This document shows, piece by piece, positions 1 to 11,689 of a DNA stretch of 64,000 nucleotides. This DNA comes from Erodium maritimum (lineage: Eukaryota > Streptophyta > Magnoliopsida > Geraniales > Geraniaceae). The notes beneath the pieces are model-generated. The model worked only from the letters and a program-made list of their open reading frames with translations. It was not told the origin of the DNA and did no database searches. The position numbers were made by a program, and so were the translations under genes. Numbering within the stretch: position 1 is the first letter of the stretch; each line of letters begins with the position of its first letter. The DNA lies in assembly GCA_963921825.1 (NCBI GenBank), contig OY997594.1, positions 69,040,221 to 69,104,220 of the forward strand, in the 5' to 3' direction.

Positions 1-2277
1 GAAGAAGAAGAAGAAAGTTCATCCAAGCTTCATTTCTCCATCGAAATTCCATTTTTCTTCCATATTCCTTCTCCTCTCTTCATTCCCTATGGTGAGAACT
101 CTTTTATTTTCGTTTTTGATCAACTAAAACCCATGACTCTTGGAAGAAGCAACTTGTTTTGGAGTGTGTGTAGTTGGAAACAAGAAAACAAGGTTGGAAT
201 TGCGAGGAGATGCAAAGAAAACTTTGGATTGAAGATTCGAGTTGAAACCGTAACTTGGAGATTTGGGGAAAATGTAAAAATGGGACTATTGTTAAGGGGC
301 TTTTGATGAAACTTGTTGGATTAAGAACCTAAAACACATATGGACGAATTTGGAGAAAAAGGAAAATTTTCCGGCGACCGGAAGCTCGCCGGAGGTCCGG
401 CCACGGGTGCCGGAATTTGGGGAACATTGTTTGGCACCTCGGGAACCGTGCCTCGGGACCCGTACATGGGAACCCGCGCCTCGGGGGCCGTGCACCGGGA
501 ACCGTGCACTTGGGGCTCGGGTGTTCTAAGCCCGGTTGTTCGTGAATTTCGTGCTTAAAACCGTTTAATTTGCAAAAGGGCGAATTGTTGGTTCAATTTC
601 GGTTTTCGTCACTTTAAATCAATGTTGGACTCCTTATTAATTTATCGTGTTCCTTGTTAATTTAGATTCCGACTTCGTCTACGGAAGAGGAGGAAGCTAG
701 CCAGGACATCAGCTGCTAGGAGTAATTAAGCGTTGAAGAATTCAAGGTAGGGAAGAGTAGTAAACTCCACTCTTAATTTATAGAATGCTAATAGTATGCT
801 TATAGGATAATAATAACCGGAAAGGTCCTAGTTTGCATATAGGATGTGATTCACTAGAATAGCCACTTTCAATTATGATAATAACCGGAAGAGTCTTAGT
901 ATGTATATAGGATGTGATTCACTAGTTTAATCGCTTTCAATTATTGGGAAATTGTCGTACTGGTAGAATGGCCATGGCGAGCCTTAGGATTGATTGTGTT
1001 TGTGTTGAATTTTGATCAATGGTATCAAATGTCGTTGCATGTTTCATTCTTTGGATAATATAAGAGTCATATTAAACTAGACAAATTGTGATGATTGTAA
1101 TGTGAACGGTTGATTCGTGTTATGATTGATCGAGTGAATGTTTGAATGTGATTATGTGATTGTGCCCTGATGGTATGATCGGGTGAGTGATAGACCGATG
1201 GGATATGTTTGGTAAGCCATGCCGGTAAGCTTGGTTGATAATATGAGTTTTATGTGACATGTTGTGGTAAGATTGTTGGGCTTGGTAAGCCGTGTTTGAA
1301 CTATGACATTATGATGTGTGTTATTCTCTTAATGTGTTCCAAGAGGAGTTGTATTCCGGTATGGTACCTACACCGAGGGGGTATGCCGGTGTGGGGTAGT
1401 ACCTAGACCGACGGTTTGTGTTTTGGCACGAGGTGTCGTATTTATGCCCCGAGGGAGTTTCGGGAAGACCGATGTGCATTTCGGTACAGTGTTTACCCCG
1501 ATGTGTGTTCTAGGAAGACCGATTTGCATTCCGGTATATTGTATTATGTGGTTTCCCCGATGATATGTATTCCTGCGGGGACATTTCTGGGAGGACATGT
1601 TGCTTCACCCCGATGATCTGAGTCTCTTTGGAGACATTTCCGAGAGCCCCGATGATATGTGTTCCTTGTGGGGACATTTCCGGGAGCCCCGATGATATGT
1701 GTCCCATCGCGACCGAGGGGCATTCCGGTATGATGTGTTGATTTGTGTGTGGATTGGAGTCTCGTGGTTTCAGTTATCTATATTTAAGTACTCGTGTGTT
1801 CTTTATTTGTTCTATTAGTGGATAAGCTGTCTCCCCGTTGATCTCCTTTGAGAACCGTTTTATCAAGTGTTGCAATTCTTATTGATCTTCAGTTATGTTG
1901 TCTTTTGGATAATCGTATTAATCAGGTTTTTGTTGTCAAAGCGGGGTTCTCTTTACTTTAATAATTTTTCCTACTGAGCGTAAGCTCACCCCCTTTGTAT
2001 TTACTGTTTTACAGGTTTCGTTGATGAGTAAACCTAGAGGTTATCTCAAGGCTCGGGAGCTTGAGGGTCCGGGCATTTATTGTATTAGAGACGTACCTTC
2101 TCAGTTTGTGTCAAACTTGTCGCACTTTATTATATTTTGAGCTTTTGACTCATCGTATTGAGTTGGATTATGATTTTCTCGGAGATTTACTTATTCGAAG
2201 TTTATTTAATTACTATTATTTATCGTCGTTTTAACTCACGTCTCGAGTCCGGTCAAAATCGGATTTGGGGCGTGACA
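1..2277 (+). mobile_element. Gypsy-type long LTR, left end outside window
   Basis: The last 45 bases match the 3' end of the LTR at 26648-29144 and, reversed, the end of the solo LTR at 38615-41464: a block reading CTCGAGTCCGGTCAAAA, then TTTGGGG and a terminal TGACA. Internal landmarks are shared too, such as CCTACTGAGCGTAAGCTCACC near 1970 and GGAGGAAGCTAGCCAGG near 690. Positions 420-540 hold a GC-rich array of CCGTGC/CTCGGGAACC motifs, and 806-945 is an imperfect tandem duplication of about 70 bp. No primer-binding site follows the end, so this is a solo LTR or the 3' LTR of an element lying to the left. No gag or pol is visible, so assignment to gypsy (perhaps Tekay/Del-like) is inference from LTR length and the sister copy's primer site. 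Confidence 0.75.
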
Positions 2278-2282
2278 GAGAC

Positions 2283-2420
2283 TATAAAAGAATGATGCAT
2301 TTTCAATTTGCAATTTTCTCAACAATCAAGTTCAACATGTGATCTTTGAGCTTTAATTTCTCATTCATCTCTTGTCCGTTTAGACCTCATAATATCTCAT
2401 TGGACATGCCTCACTTCCTA
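2283..2420 (-). repeat. Dispersed repeat, inverted copy of 18270-18405
   Basis: The reverse complement of this stretch matches 18270-18405 over about 130 bp, including the shared core ATATTATGAGGTCTAAACGG. It abuts the LTR end on one side and the LINE ORF1 remnant on the other. It is probably a fragment of an unidentified retroelement. Confidence 0.6.
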
Positions 2421-3050
2421 GAACCAACCATGGAAAGGGACACCGTGAATAGCAAGCCACCTGAAATTACCCCCCTTGAAGCAAATATTTTCAAAACCTG
2501 GAGTAAAGGTTAACCAGTCCTATAGCCACAGACCTCCATCTTTCATCAGTTGACTGTCAAAAGCTTCATCTGAGCAATGCACTAGAACAACTTTGTTACC
2601 AAGAGATTTCAGCTGGATCTCGAAGACACCATGCAGGGAAATTTCTTTCATAATATGTTCAACACTAAGATTAAGATGTGATATAGCCAGATGTGCATTT
2701 TTCAGTAAATTTTCATTCTTGATCACAATAGAGCCTTTATGGATAAAATCATCATAAGATATAGTTTGAAGAGTAGAATTTCTAGGAGATGCTAGATTTT
2801 TCTCCCAAGCTTTGTTTACAAAAAGCTTGAAACATTCCACAAGCCTTCCATTGTAGTTGAATATTGCATTTTCTCTATCATCCTCAGAGTGAAAGCAGAT
2901 GAAACCATACCAGTCTCCTTTTGCATTTGGCCTCAATGCTACCAAGGTTTTTTTTTCTAAAACCGGGAGCCTTTCTAAAGATGTTCTCTAGCCATATGGC
3001 ACTGACCTGCGGAGTAATGTTACAAATGAAGGCTGCAAAAGACCTCTTTA
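2400..3050 (-). pseudogene. LINE ORF1 remnant, RRM-like plus DUF4283-like
   Basis: The longest open part is 2520-2945 (141 codons). Its start resembles the second half of an RRM: an aromatic-rich WYGFICF segment similar to RNP-1, then a predicted helix and a KLFVNKAW strand. The C-terminal part, ending in EIQLKSLGNKVVLVH and a terminal LWL, resembles the DUF4283-like fold of plant non-LTR retrotransposon ORF1 proteins. Reading continues with stops toward 2400. There is no reverse transcriptase nearby. The relic at 15690-16200 is a related copy on the same strand. Family assignment rests on motif resemblance only. Confidence 0.5.
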
Positions 3051-3054
3051 GAGA

Positions 3055-3790
3055 AGTAGAGGAGCTTGGGGTTGTTTGATTCTCGGTGGGGTGGTTTTGA
3101 TGGCCGAATCTTTGTCCGGATCTCGTCTTTCTCGCATCTTCTATCTAGAAGTATTGTGGTTTGTCGGTTTAATTAACGGTGCTAATCGTTGACGTCCAAG
3201 AGGGCTCCATCTCCGTTGACTCAGGTATCCCTCCTCCTCGGGTTGTCTCGTTCTATGCTAATCTTCCCATACTCGGTCACGTTTGGTGGATGGGGCCTCA
3301 CGGTCATTGCTGGTTTTGGCCGTCGTGAGGTGTTAGGCCTTGTGGCCATGTTTGAAGAGGTAGTCAGTTGCGAGATAGGGAATGTGGGTGTTCTGCTTAT
3401 CTTTTTTTAGAGTTGAGGTGTTACCGGCGACTCCAGATATGGATGGTGATGCTAGTGCTCTACTGAAGGTTCACTGGGGTTAGGTTGGACAGACTTCCCT
3501 TGGGTTTCAAGTTTTTTGTACCCTTCGTCGGTTCCTTTTTTTCTTAAAGGTTGACAAATCTGGTTTATTAGACATGTTTTAAATTTCGCGCTTCAAGGTG
3601 GATTAATCCGTTTTTTAGACCTATGTTTCTTTTATGTGTTTAGTTTTCTATCTTTTCTTTATTGTCTTCATCACCCCTGCTTGGGTACTGTCACTTGTGT
3701 TTAACTGGTTATAACCTCATTGTGTTGAGGTCTATTGGTTGAGGATACATCATCATATTGCTCCTTAAGTTGTATTTCATCACCTGCTCT
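3055..3790 (+). mobile_element. Non-coding LINE-like repeat, 3' part
   Basis: This T/G-rich, protein-poor stretch shares its 3' block (AAATCTGGTTTATTAGAC near 3558) with the insertions at 7408-9011 and 52662-54098. It lacks their GC-rich 5' end, so it looks 5'-truncated. No poly(A) or target duplication was found at its right edge, where the reverse-strand LINE at 3809-5273 begins. Confidence 0.45.
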
Positions 3791-3808
3791 CTAATTTAAA
3801 AACAGATT

Positions 3809-5273
3809 CGATTTTTGGATAAACTCGAAATTTTTTATTAGAGAAAGATCTGATCCAAGCAAGATAAGACCAAAGGACAACCATTACAGAGGAGCTCTCA
3901 AAAGGAGCCGCGAGAACACAACCTGAAAACAAAAAGCGAGCACTTAACCCTCATCAGTTACCCACTATTCACCTTCCGAAGTCAGATTCGGATAATCAAA
4001 AGCCTTTGCTTGAGCATGTTGTGTTAACTGAGTCGATTGAGCTTGGAAAAATTGCTTCCCACCCACCGAGTTTGGCATTCTCTCACGACTCAAAGAGCGA
4101 GCTGGTTTAATGTCAATAGTGAAGTAGTCCCATAAGAACTTGGGGGCGACTCTGTCGATTCGAAGCCTTAGGCGGCTCATGCTTCGAATGACGACCCTTA
4201 TTTAGAGGTTTAACTTCCGGAGGTTGGAGAAGAACCTCCTTCCACAGACTACTCTATTGATTCCCGGATGGATCACTCAAAGCCATTTGTTGGGATGACT
4301 GACCAGTTGAACGGTCATCACCCTTAACACGATCTGAAGGATCACCTGAGTGAAGAGGCTTGAACGAACCATTTCCGACATAAGTCTTCATAGGACCGAT
4401 GAATTCGGTACCCAAATTAGAAACTGGTACTAAATTTTGATATGGGCTTGTACTCGTCCAGGCCATATCAGCCAGCCCAGACCCAACAACAACACCCGAC
4501 CTTGTCTGCGTAATCAAAATCACGTCAGCCACTAGACTGGACCGCATTCGACTCAATCCAGCCCCAAACACAGGCTCAGCCGACTCCAACCCAACATACG
4601 AAGGGTCGTCTTCTTCCTCACACGATTCGCGTTCAACAAGATCTGTAGTTACATTTATTTCGCGATAGATTGAAACTTGCGCTCCCCGATCATCTAGAAT
4701 AACCAAATCATAGCTAGGATTTGAAAACACGTGATTAACGGGATCACATATTGTTAACGTATCATGTGGAGCATCACCAGTCCGGGGAGAACCCTCCGGC
4801 GAGACTTGCAGACCAATATTACTCTGAGGAGAAAACTCCTTCGAGTCACTGATACAGGTTCCCCTATCTATGAGAACAATAGCATCACCCATGATGATTT
4901 GTCGACTACTCTGCATAACCTCGATGTTGCTCTGTTGCAGGTAATTTGTGACAGACGAGATTTTCCCACGCCGAGCAATGGCTACCAGCAAGATAAATCC
5001 ATTGATTCAGAAGCGGTTCAGGCTAACGACGGCCTGATTCGCCTCACCTTGTGAACTGTAACGGTCAAACCCAAAAAGTTTCCTTTTACGTTTAGGCCGG
5101 AGCAGAACAGAGGATGCCCTTATTGTACCAAATTCTCCGAATACGTTACGCACCCACTCAATTTTGGTATCGTATGAAAATTACAGACGAAAACCCCGTC
5201 CTCCTGCAAGTGAAACTCTCTGAATTTCGTCCGACGATTTTTTCCACTAGAAACAGGGGCCTCTTCAACCTGG
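3809..5273 (-). mobile_element. ORF1-only LINE insertion (RRM type)
   Basis: The element is flanked by AAACAGATT at 3800-3808 and 5274-5282, a likely target-site duplication. On the minus strand it begins near 5273 with an RRM-containing reading frame and ends at a short A-run at 3809-3815 in a tail of the form TAATAAAAAATTTCGAG. The whole insertion is 1465 bp. It contains one degraded ORF1 and a 3' tail, with no endonuclease or reverse-transcriptase motifs. The tail resembles those at 25501, 33935 and 23105, so these belong together. Confidence 0.6.
4180..5250 (-). pseudogene. LINE ORF1 pseudogene with N-terminal RRM
   Basis: The minus strand shows an RNP-2-like VFVCNF near 5175, then FGEFGTIRASSVLL and an RNP-1-like KLFGFDRY near 5070. 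A helix and INGFILLVAIARRG complete the RRM. This is the layout of the BNR-type plant L1 ORF1, known for an RRM rather than a zinc knuckle. A frameshift near 5150 and a stop near 5000 break the RRM. The frame is then open for 245 codons (4254-4991) through a low-complexity Ser/Gly/Asp region. It stops at 4254, but codons beyond it still read SLWKEVLLQPPEVKP, matching the SPWKEAL block of the copies at 25.7-26.0 kb and 34.4 kb. Confidence 0.55.
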
Positions 5274-5329
5274 AAACAGATTTTTTATAATATGTCTTGA
5301 GAATAGAAGTTTGATTATTTTGTGTGGAT

Positions 5330-5483
5330 ATAATCTTGAATTTGTTATAGCCAAGGGTAGCTTTATCTTGTAATTTGTATTTCTGGTGTTTTGTGTAAAT
5401 AATCTTGAAATTGTTATATAATCTTGAATTTGTTATAGCCAAAGATAGCTTTATCTTGTAATTTGTACTTTTGGTGTTTTGTG
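5330..5483. repeat. 66-bp direct duplication upstream of CYP82 gene 1
   Basis: Positions 5330-5395 and 5418-5483 are near-identical copies beginning ATAATCTTGAATTTGTTATA and ending GTGTTTTGTG. A 22-bp spacer repeats part of the start. They lie 140-290 bp upstream of the P450 start codon, so they may fall in the promoter or 5' leader. Confidence 0.85.
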
Positions 5484-5622
5484 GCCACACAAAATGCCAT
5501 TTGTTTGTATCTTTGAAGCTGTTTTGTACGACCTTTCCTCGTCCTCAAGTTTGGAGATTAGGACTGGAATCCGATGTTTGCCTACATATATGTTATTTCA
5601 TAGAAAACTTGGATATCATACA

Positions 5623-7261
5623 ATGGATATCACTTTTTCCTTGGCAAAATCACAACGCTTTTCAACCCCGGAACTCGCCGGAACATTAATATTATGCGTT
5701 TCGGTGATCTTGGTTGGCCTCTATTTCCTTGTAGGCAAGAATACCAAACGCATGCCCCCAGAACTAAAGGGTGCCCTCCCAATTATAGGACACCTCCACC
5801 TCCTCCCAACCAAAGTCCCTCTTTACCGAACCCTCCAAGACATAGCCGACCAAATCGGACCCGTTTTCACAATCAAGCTCGGCACAAAACGAACCCTCGT
5901 GGTCAGCAGCTTCGAAGCCGCAAAGGAGATCTTCGGCACGCACGACCGGATCTTCCTGACCCGACCCGAATCCGCAGCCGCAAAGTACATGGGCTACAAC
6001 TACGCCGTCCTCAACCTCGCCCCGTACGGACCGTACTGGCAAGCAATGCGCAAGTTCACTATCACCCACCTCTTCTCGAGCTCCCGCCTCGAGCTGCTCA
6101 AGCCACTGCGCAGCGCCGAGCTGAGCACTTCAATTAAACACTTGTTCTCGCTTTCACGAGCTCGTTCAGTGGACATGACCGAGTGGCTCTCGCAGTTGTC
6201 TATGAACAACATGACGCTCATGCTCGCGGGTAAGAGGTACGGGAACGTGGACTCGAGCAACGACGAGGCTCGTAGGTTCGTTAAGGCGATGGAGGAGTTC
6301 TTTTATCTCTGGGGCATGTTCGTGCTCTCCGATAGCGTTCCGTTCACAGAGTGGTTGGACTTTAAGGGTCATATAAAGGCCATGAAGCGCGTGGCCAAGG
6401 AGTTGGACTCTTTGATGAATAGCTGGGTTGAAGAGCATGTTGGAGAAAGGAAGGAGAAGAAAGAATGTGACTTTATCGGCGTAATGTTCTCTGAGTTGGG
6501 TGAAGAAGATTCTTTTCAATACCAATATAAAGATGTCATCAAAGCAACCGCCTTGGTACGTGAATTTTTACCTACTAGGATAAGAAATGGTTATTTGAGT
6601 AATAAAACTTGTATATGTACATTAATTGTAGGGTCTTATATTGGCCGGAGCGGAAACAACATACATTACCTTGATATGGACATTATCACTACTATTAAAC
6701 CATCCCAAAACCATGGAAAAAGCACAAGAAGAACTCGATGTTCAAGTTGGGAGGACACGATGGGTGGATTATTCAGATATAACGAACATGACCTATCTCG
6801 TAGCTGTTGTTAAGGAAACATTGAGGATGTATCCCGCAGGACCTCTTAGTGCGCCGCGGGAAGCCCTTGATGATTGCACTGTAGCTGGATATCACGTTCC
6901 TAAAGGTACTCGTTTGTTACTTAACATATGGAAGCTACATCATGATCCGAAAATTTGGTCGGATCCTGACGAGTTTCAACCAGAAAGGTTTCTCACAACT
7001 CATGCAGAATACGATGTGAGGGGTAAAAATATCGAGTTCATACCGTTCAGTGTAGGGAGGAGAGGTTGCCCGGGGATTTCCCTTGCCATGCAAACCTTAA
7101 TCTTGACTATAGCTAGGGTCCTACAAGGGTTCAATATACGAACTCCGAGGAACCAAAAGGTGGACATGAGTGAAGGTTTTGGAATTTCATTGCCTAAGAC
7201 TACGCGACTTGAGGTCGTGCTCACCCCTCGCCTTTCATTCGAGCTTTATGATCTAAACTAA
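5623..7261 (+). CDS. Cytochrome P450, CYP82 family (gene 1)
   Basis: A complete 520-residue P450. Exon 1 is 5623-6555 and exon 2 is 6632-7261; a 76-bp phase-0 intron opens GTACGT and closes TTGTAG. Visible signatures are an N-terminal membrane anchor (about 16-38), a proline hinge PPELKGALPIIGHL, C-helix YWQAMRKF, I-helix AGAETT (316-321), KETLR (ExxR, Glu373-Arg376), FQPERF, and the heme loop PFSVGRRGCPG with ligand Cys457. Length and AAKYMGYNYA-type sequence fit CYP82, whose members oxidise terpenoids, flavonoids, coumarins or alkaloids at the ER; the substrate here cannot be told. The frame is open upstream to 5479, but 5623 was chosen because the paralogue starts at the equivalent Met and the extension lacks a membrane anchor. 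It appears functional. Confidence 0.92.
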
Positions 7262-7407
7262 TTGTATCGGGTTTTATAGTCATCTTGAGATAAACAAAAA
7301 TGTGGATCAAGTATCAAATATGACCATATTGTAATAGTGTTGAACTATAAGAAATTAAATCATTGTGTAAATCTATTATTGAGATTGCCTTTCACAAGGT
7401 TTAGATC
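7262..7407. other. 3' flank of CYP82 gene 1, conserved with gene 2
   Basis: The sequence after the stop, continuing at 9012-9130 beyond an insertion, aligns with 33006-33095 plus 33918-36065 downstream of CYP82 gene 2. Shared words include AAATCTATTATTG, GGTACAAGACATCAGA and CCTCTTCATATTATATTAA. The duplication therefore carried at least 250 bp of 3' flank. Confidence 0.75.
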
Positions 7408-9011
7408 AACCTGTCCTTCTTATATCTCTAGAAATTTCCTTTCGCTTCTCTCTAACTTTCACAACCCTAGTCTTTTCTACGTCGGCGTTGAATCCGGCCT
7501 CCTCTGAAGCGGGTGACGACGCCGGTGGCTACCATTCCCCCTTATCCTCTTTCCCCTTTCACCCTTCCCCGTTTGCCTCAGATCTGCCCTCAAAATTTCA
7601 GATGCTACCCACTCCTTTCTCTCTTCCGATGGAGGTTATTCTGGCGTTGTCCGGTCGTTTGGTGTCGTGTTGACACCATGGAAGGAGCCCTTTGGCTGGA
7701 TCTGGTCTTTTGGGGGGTAAATCTGTTGCTTTGGGGGGTTTTGGGGCTTGGTTGCTTTCACCTGACCGTCTTCTTCCTTCCTCCCCCTTTTTCTTCGCCT
7801 CGGCCCTTCTCAATACTTCCCTCAGTTCTTCTTCCTCCTTGGCGACCTCTTCACCGGTGGTTGGGTCAGATCTGCTTGTGGGAGACCTTTCCTCACAGAT
7901 CTGATGAAGTGGGTCGTGGATCTTCCCTCCATCCCTGTTTTCCTTCTCCTGGGGTTCGGGTTTCCTTCGATTCTTCTCCTTCCCTTTTTGTTTCCGTTGT
8001 TTTGGCGTTGTCAGGCCTTGTTGAAGCCCCGTTGAGGGTTTTGTTTATATCTTCTAGTTTCGAAACAATTGGGTTGGAGGGGAGGTCTTGGGGTGCTTTG
8101 GATCTCAGTTCTGAGGTCGACTCATCGGCGCTCGGGTCCGTGCTCGCCCTGTCGTCCCTGCTTCTGCAAGCTTGTCTCTCCTCTTGTGGCCGTCGTCTGG
8201 GTGCTGGCTCGGGTCGGGATCTGACTCTTCAGATCGGAGATAAGGGACGCCGATGGCTTCTTGCGTGGGTCGTGAAGGACAGTTTGGTAAGAACCTTTTC
8301 TCCTTGCTTCTCCGACTACACCCTTTCCCTTCCTTTTGATTTGGTAAATTTGTTACGGTGTTGGCCGGATTTTCCTATCATTGGGAAGATCGGGTTGTAC
8401 TAGGCCTGCTGGTTTTAGTCTTCGCCTGTTTGGTAATCCCCGTCTTTTTCTCGGTACCCTTTGGGTTACTGGCACATCGCCTTCTGAGGATTCTCTCTCA
8501 ATGTTGGTTGGGGAATCAGACTTCGGTCTCGGTGAGTTGAGGATAAGTCGGGTTCAACATGCTGGGTTCTATAGCCGGTTTTGGGGTTGCTTTGGTGTAT
8601 TGGGTTCTCTGGTTGCGACTTTGTGGGGTTCATCTCTCTTCTCCCTCTTTGCTCGGTGATTGTTTGGTGGTGGTTTCTTTCCTGTGTTGTGTTTTTTGTT
8701 GGACTTCAAGGCTGGAAATAAGAGTATCTAGACTCAGTTGTATTGTTCTTCATTTTGAGTTATCTGGGTAGACTAGACCTTTTTTTTATGTTGTTTTGTT
8801 GTTATTCACCCCTTGTTGGGTTGTGTTAGGTTTTCTTCATGGTAGAAAAATCTGGTTATTAGACTTGTTGTACCCATTGTATTGGGTTGTTTGTTTCTGT
8901 TTTGAGGTGCTACATGCATGCTCTGGTTTCTACTTTGAGGGGTCTCCCTTTGCCCGAGTTTTCGTTTTGAAAACATGTTTTTATAAAACAAAAAACTCGC
9001 TGATAAAAAAA
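7408..9011 (+). mobile_element. Non-coding LINE-like insertion with 14-bp TSD
   Basis: The 1604-bp insertion is flanked by ACAAGGTTTAGATC at 7394-7407 and 9012-9025. It ends GCTGATAAAAAAAA, a poly(A)-like tail, and interrupts the conserved P450 3' flank. Its 5' half is C/T- and GC-rich, with CCCTAG near the start and repeated AGATCTG words; the 3' half is T/G-rich. Reading frames of up to 296 codons exist, but their composition is biased and no LINE protein motif appears. It shares its 3' block with 52662-54098 and 3055-3790. Confidence 0.75.
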
Positions 9012-9185
9012 ACAAGGTTTAGATCCTCCAAAACCATATACCTCCTTATCATTTCTATCATTAAGGTACAAGACATCAGAGGAATGTGGTAATTATAACC
9101 TCTTCATATTATATTAATGAGTATCCTTGAAACAGTTGCAAAGCCTACATACATGTCTTTTTCCTTGGCAATGAATATGGTGTAG

Positions 9186-9590
9186 TTTTTTTTATCAGCG
9201 AAAACAAATTGAATTAAACTTCTTCTGAGGTAGAAAAGATACACACTCGTGAAGCACAAGCTAGCTACAATTGAGACAAACTAGCAAGGGAAACAAACAC
9301 AAAAGCAGTCCAGAGAATAACCCAAAACTAAGAGAAATGAGCTATCTAAAATGACCATCTTTTCCCAAGAAGTAGTTTGAGCTAAGTGCTGTGAGAAGAA
9401 GATGGACGGACCTTGAGGCTTTGAATCTGATTTTTTTCCAGAGAGTATGGGTTGTGATTATTATTGTGAGTCTCGAAAGTATGTGTGTGTGGAGATTATG
9501 AATTGAGAGATGGCTTTGTTGGGTCTCGATAGAGGGTATGAACACATACTTACAGCAGAAATAACTCGAGACCATGCCATAGAACACTAC
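9186..9590 (-). other. Probable 5'-truncated LINE tail, otherwise unassigned
   Basis: The left edge is a T-run followed by ATCAGCG, on the minus strand an A-tail after TTCGCTGAT like the LINE tails elsewhere in the window. No target duplication or protein was found. The rest up to 9590 shows nothing I can name. Confidence 0.35.
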
Positions 9591-9599
9591 CAAATATTA

Positions 9600-11088
9600 G
9601 ATACACAAGAGAATAAACAATATGGATGTCTCCTTACCAATTCGTTCAAGAACACAAAAGAAACGATGATCGGCTTGAGTCTCCAAGACGCTACGTATCC
9701 AATTGGAATCAAAGCCACGTAGTTCTTCTTTAGATGACTCAAGAACACAACAAGAGGGAGGGAAAATGCCAAACCCGAAATTGTAGGGTGAGAGGGAGAG
9801 AAGTTGTGTTTTTCTTCTTGTCTTGTGATTTGTTGTAGGAAAAAGATGACTTAAACCATCAACAACCATCGAGGACAAGTAAGGTGTGAAGCATGGTGTG
9901 AAGTAAGACAAGTATGGTGCTAAGTATGGCAAGACAAGATGGGTTAGGTGGTGAATCACCAACACCTTAATCCTTGTCTTGCTTACTTAGTACTAATTAA
10001 TCAAGACTTGATTAATTAGTTCCATGGGTCTTGGTTGCATGAGCCTTTCATGGGCCTCTTGGAACATGGCCCATGGCCATTACCAACGAGGTCCCGTGAC
10101 GTGCTCATCGCCTCCAAGCCTTCCATACCGGAAATGTCCAACATTATCCGACGCGATCAATCCCAAGACTCCAAGCCTTATCTTGATCCGTAATGTCCTA
10201 TTCACTTACGGGCACATGACCCAAAACCCAGTTTTGGTCATGTCCCGAGACAACTCTCTTTTGGCCATTCTCCATAAATGTGTCAATGAGTTTCATCCTT
10301 CGGTGTGACCCTTAGGTTTATGCATGTCGATAGATCAACGTAAAATCCCATTTTACTTGATCCTATGTAAGTAGCAGCTAACGAGACTTTAGTATTGCCT
10401 GACACTACATAGCGAATCGAACCAATCGATTCTAACCTTTCCGTCGTCCCTGTCATTATCCTTTTATCTCCGATATCCTGATTGAGATAAGGCATAGAGT
10501 CGCCATCCTTATTATTCTCAATCATTGCTCCTTGATATGTGAGATGACTGAATATATGATACCCAGTATCATGTGCATGGCCATGCTATTCTTTCAGTCA
10601 CTCTCGAACAAGCGGTCGAGAACCGATATCTTTCTCATACCTCAGTATGAGGGATATATCTCTTAGCCGTCTTTCGTGTCACTCATGCAGCCCGTCCCCA
10701 AGGCAATCATGGTCGTTATGGAAGCCCTGCTACGGACAACGTTAGGCTCAGGTCAAACTTAGTTGTTGACTGCATAGTGATCACAAAGACTCCTTGGTCT
10801 AAGGATACATGACAAGCTACGACACTGAATATGTTCATGACTCAATCTATGGCACATATTCAGGGCGGGTCGTCCAATATCCTGTCCCACATGATATCTA
10901 TGATCAGACTCCGGAATCCCATTCCAATGACTAACAGAACGTAAGCCATGAAGAGCCATTTTTCATACTAGTCGCTTCTAGTGAAGCTTTATTGACTAGG
11001 GACCCATCGAGTGTGATCCATCTCGATCTATGGTTCTATTCGCATGGTGGGCATAGATCAGAAATCACATCGATATATTACTCCAACA
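9600..11088 (-). mobile_element. Possible Copia-type LTR remnant
   Basis: On the minus strand the segment starts TGTTGGAGTAATATATCGAT at 11088, a typical LTR start. It continues for about 1.5 kb with no gene-like frame and ends near 9600 in a CT-rich leader-like region. No partner LTR, primer site or target duplication was found, so boundaries and class are tentative. Confidence 0.35.
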
Positions 11089-11093
11089 CATAA

Positions 11094-11498
11094 GTAATAT
11101 AAAGCCGCTTTAATCTTATTGCTAATGATGATATATACATTTGGACATTTATGATTGAACTACGAGCACTAAGACTAACAGGCTTATGCTCCAAGTAACC
11201 CCGGAATCTGCAAGTGTTGAAGTGAGAATGTAGCCTCCAAAAGTATGTACTAAATTAATCTTGTGATTGATCTTCATGATAGTTGAATCTGGGAGAGTGG
11301 CTTGTGTGATTAGAGTGAGTGATGTTGGGTTTCTTCCAAAAAAAATTGTAAGTGTTGTTGTGATATTGTAGCCTCTAGTGCTATGTCCTGTGATAACCTT
11401 ATGCATGTGGTTGGCTTGTGGATGACTGATGCAGGAGTATTGAATGGAGTGACTAAGTATTTGAGCTCGAACAAGGAAGAAGAAGATTTTTCCTCCAA
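11094..11498. other. Intergenic, nothing recognised
   Basis: No gene-like frame, terminal repeat or RNA gene is visible. The start of the following 76-bp repeat (CTCCAAGTAACC) also occurs near 11190, so it may be an older part of the same tandem structure. Confidence 0.4.
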
Positions 11499-11653
11499 GT
11501 AACCTTGAGTAGGATTATAGCTGTGGATTGTTCTGCTTTCTGAAGATGCAAAAGGTTAATGTAGTGTTGATCTGAGTAACCCTTGAGTAGGATTAGATCT
11601 GTGAGTTGTATTGCTTTCTAAAGATGCAAAAGGTTGATGCAGTGTTGACCTGA
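11499..11653. repeat. Two-copy tandem duplication of about 76-79 bp
   Basis: Copy one (11499-11574) and copy two (11575-11653) both start GTAACC and contain CTTGAGTAGGATTA and AAGATGCAAAAGGTT. They differ at about a dozen positions. Confidence 0.8.
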
Positions 11654-11689
11654 AGGTGACTGAAGTGGAGTTGTTGAATTGGTAGTAAG

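Noticed and set aside
1368-1707. Short frames on both strands in the left LTR
   Set aside because: They lie in a repetitive LTR segment and differ between LTR copies.
5694-6525. Overlapping frames on both strands within CYP82 gene 1
   Set aside because: Shadows of the P450 coding sequence, as are those at 29507-30440, 49039-50178 and 58541-60446 within other real genes.
7513-8403. 296-codon frame after CYP82 gene 1
   Set aside because: It lies wholly inside a retroposed non-coding insertion, has biased Leu/Ser/Pro composition and no recognisable domain.
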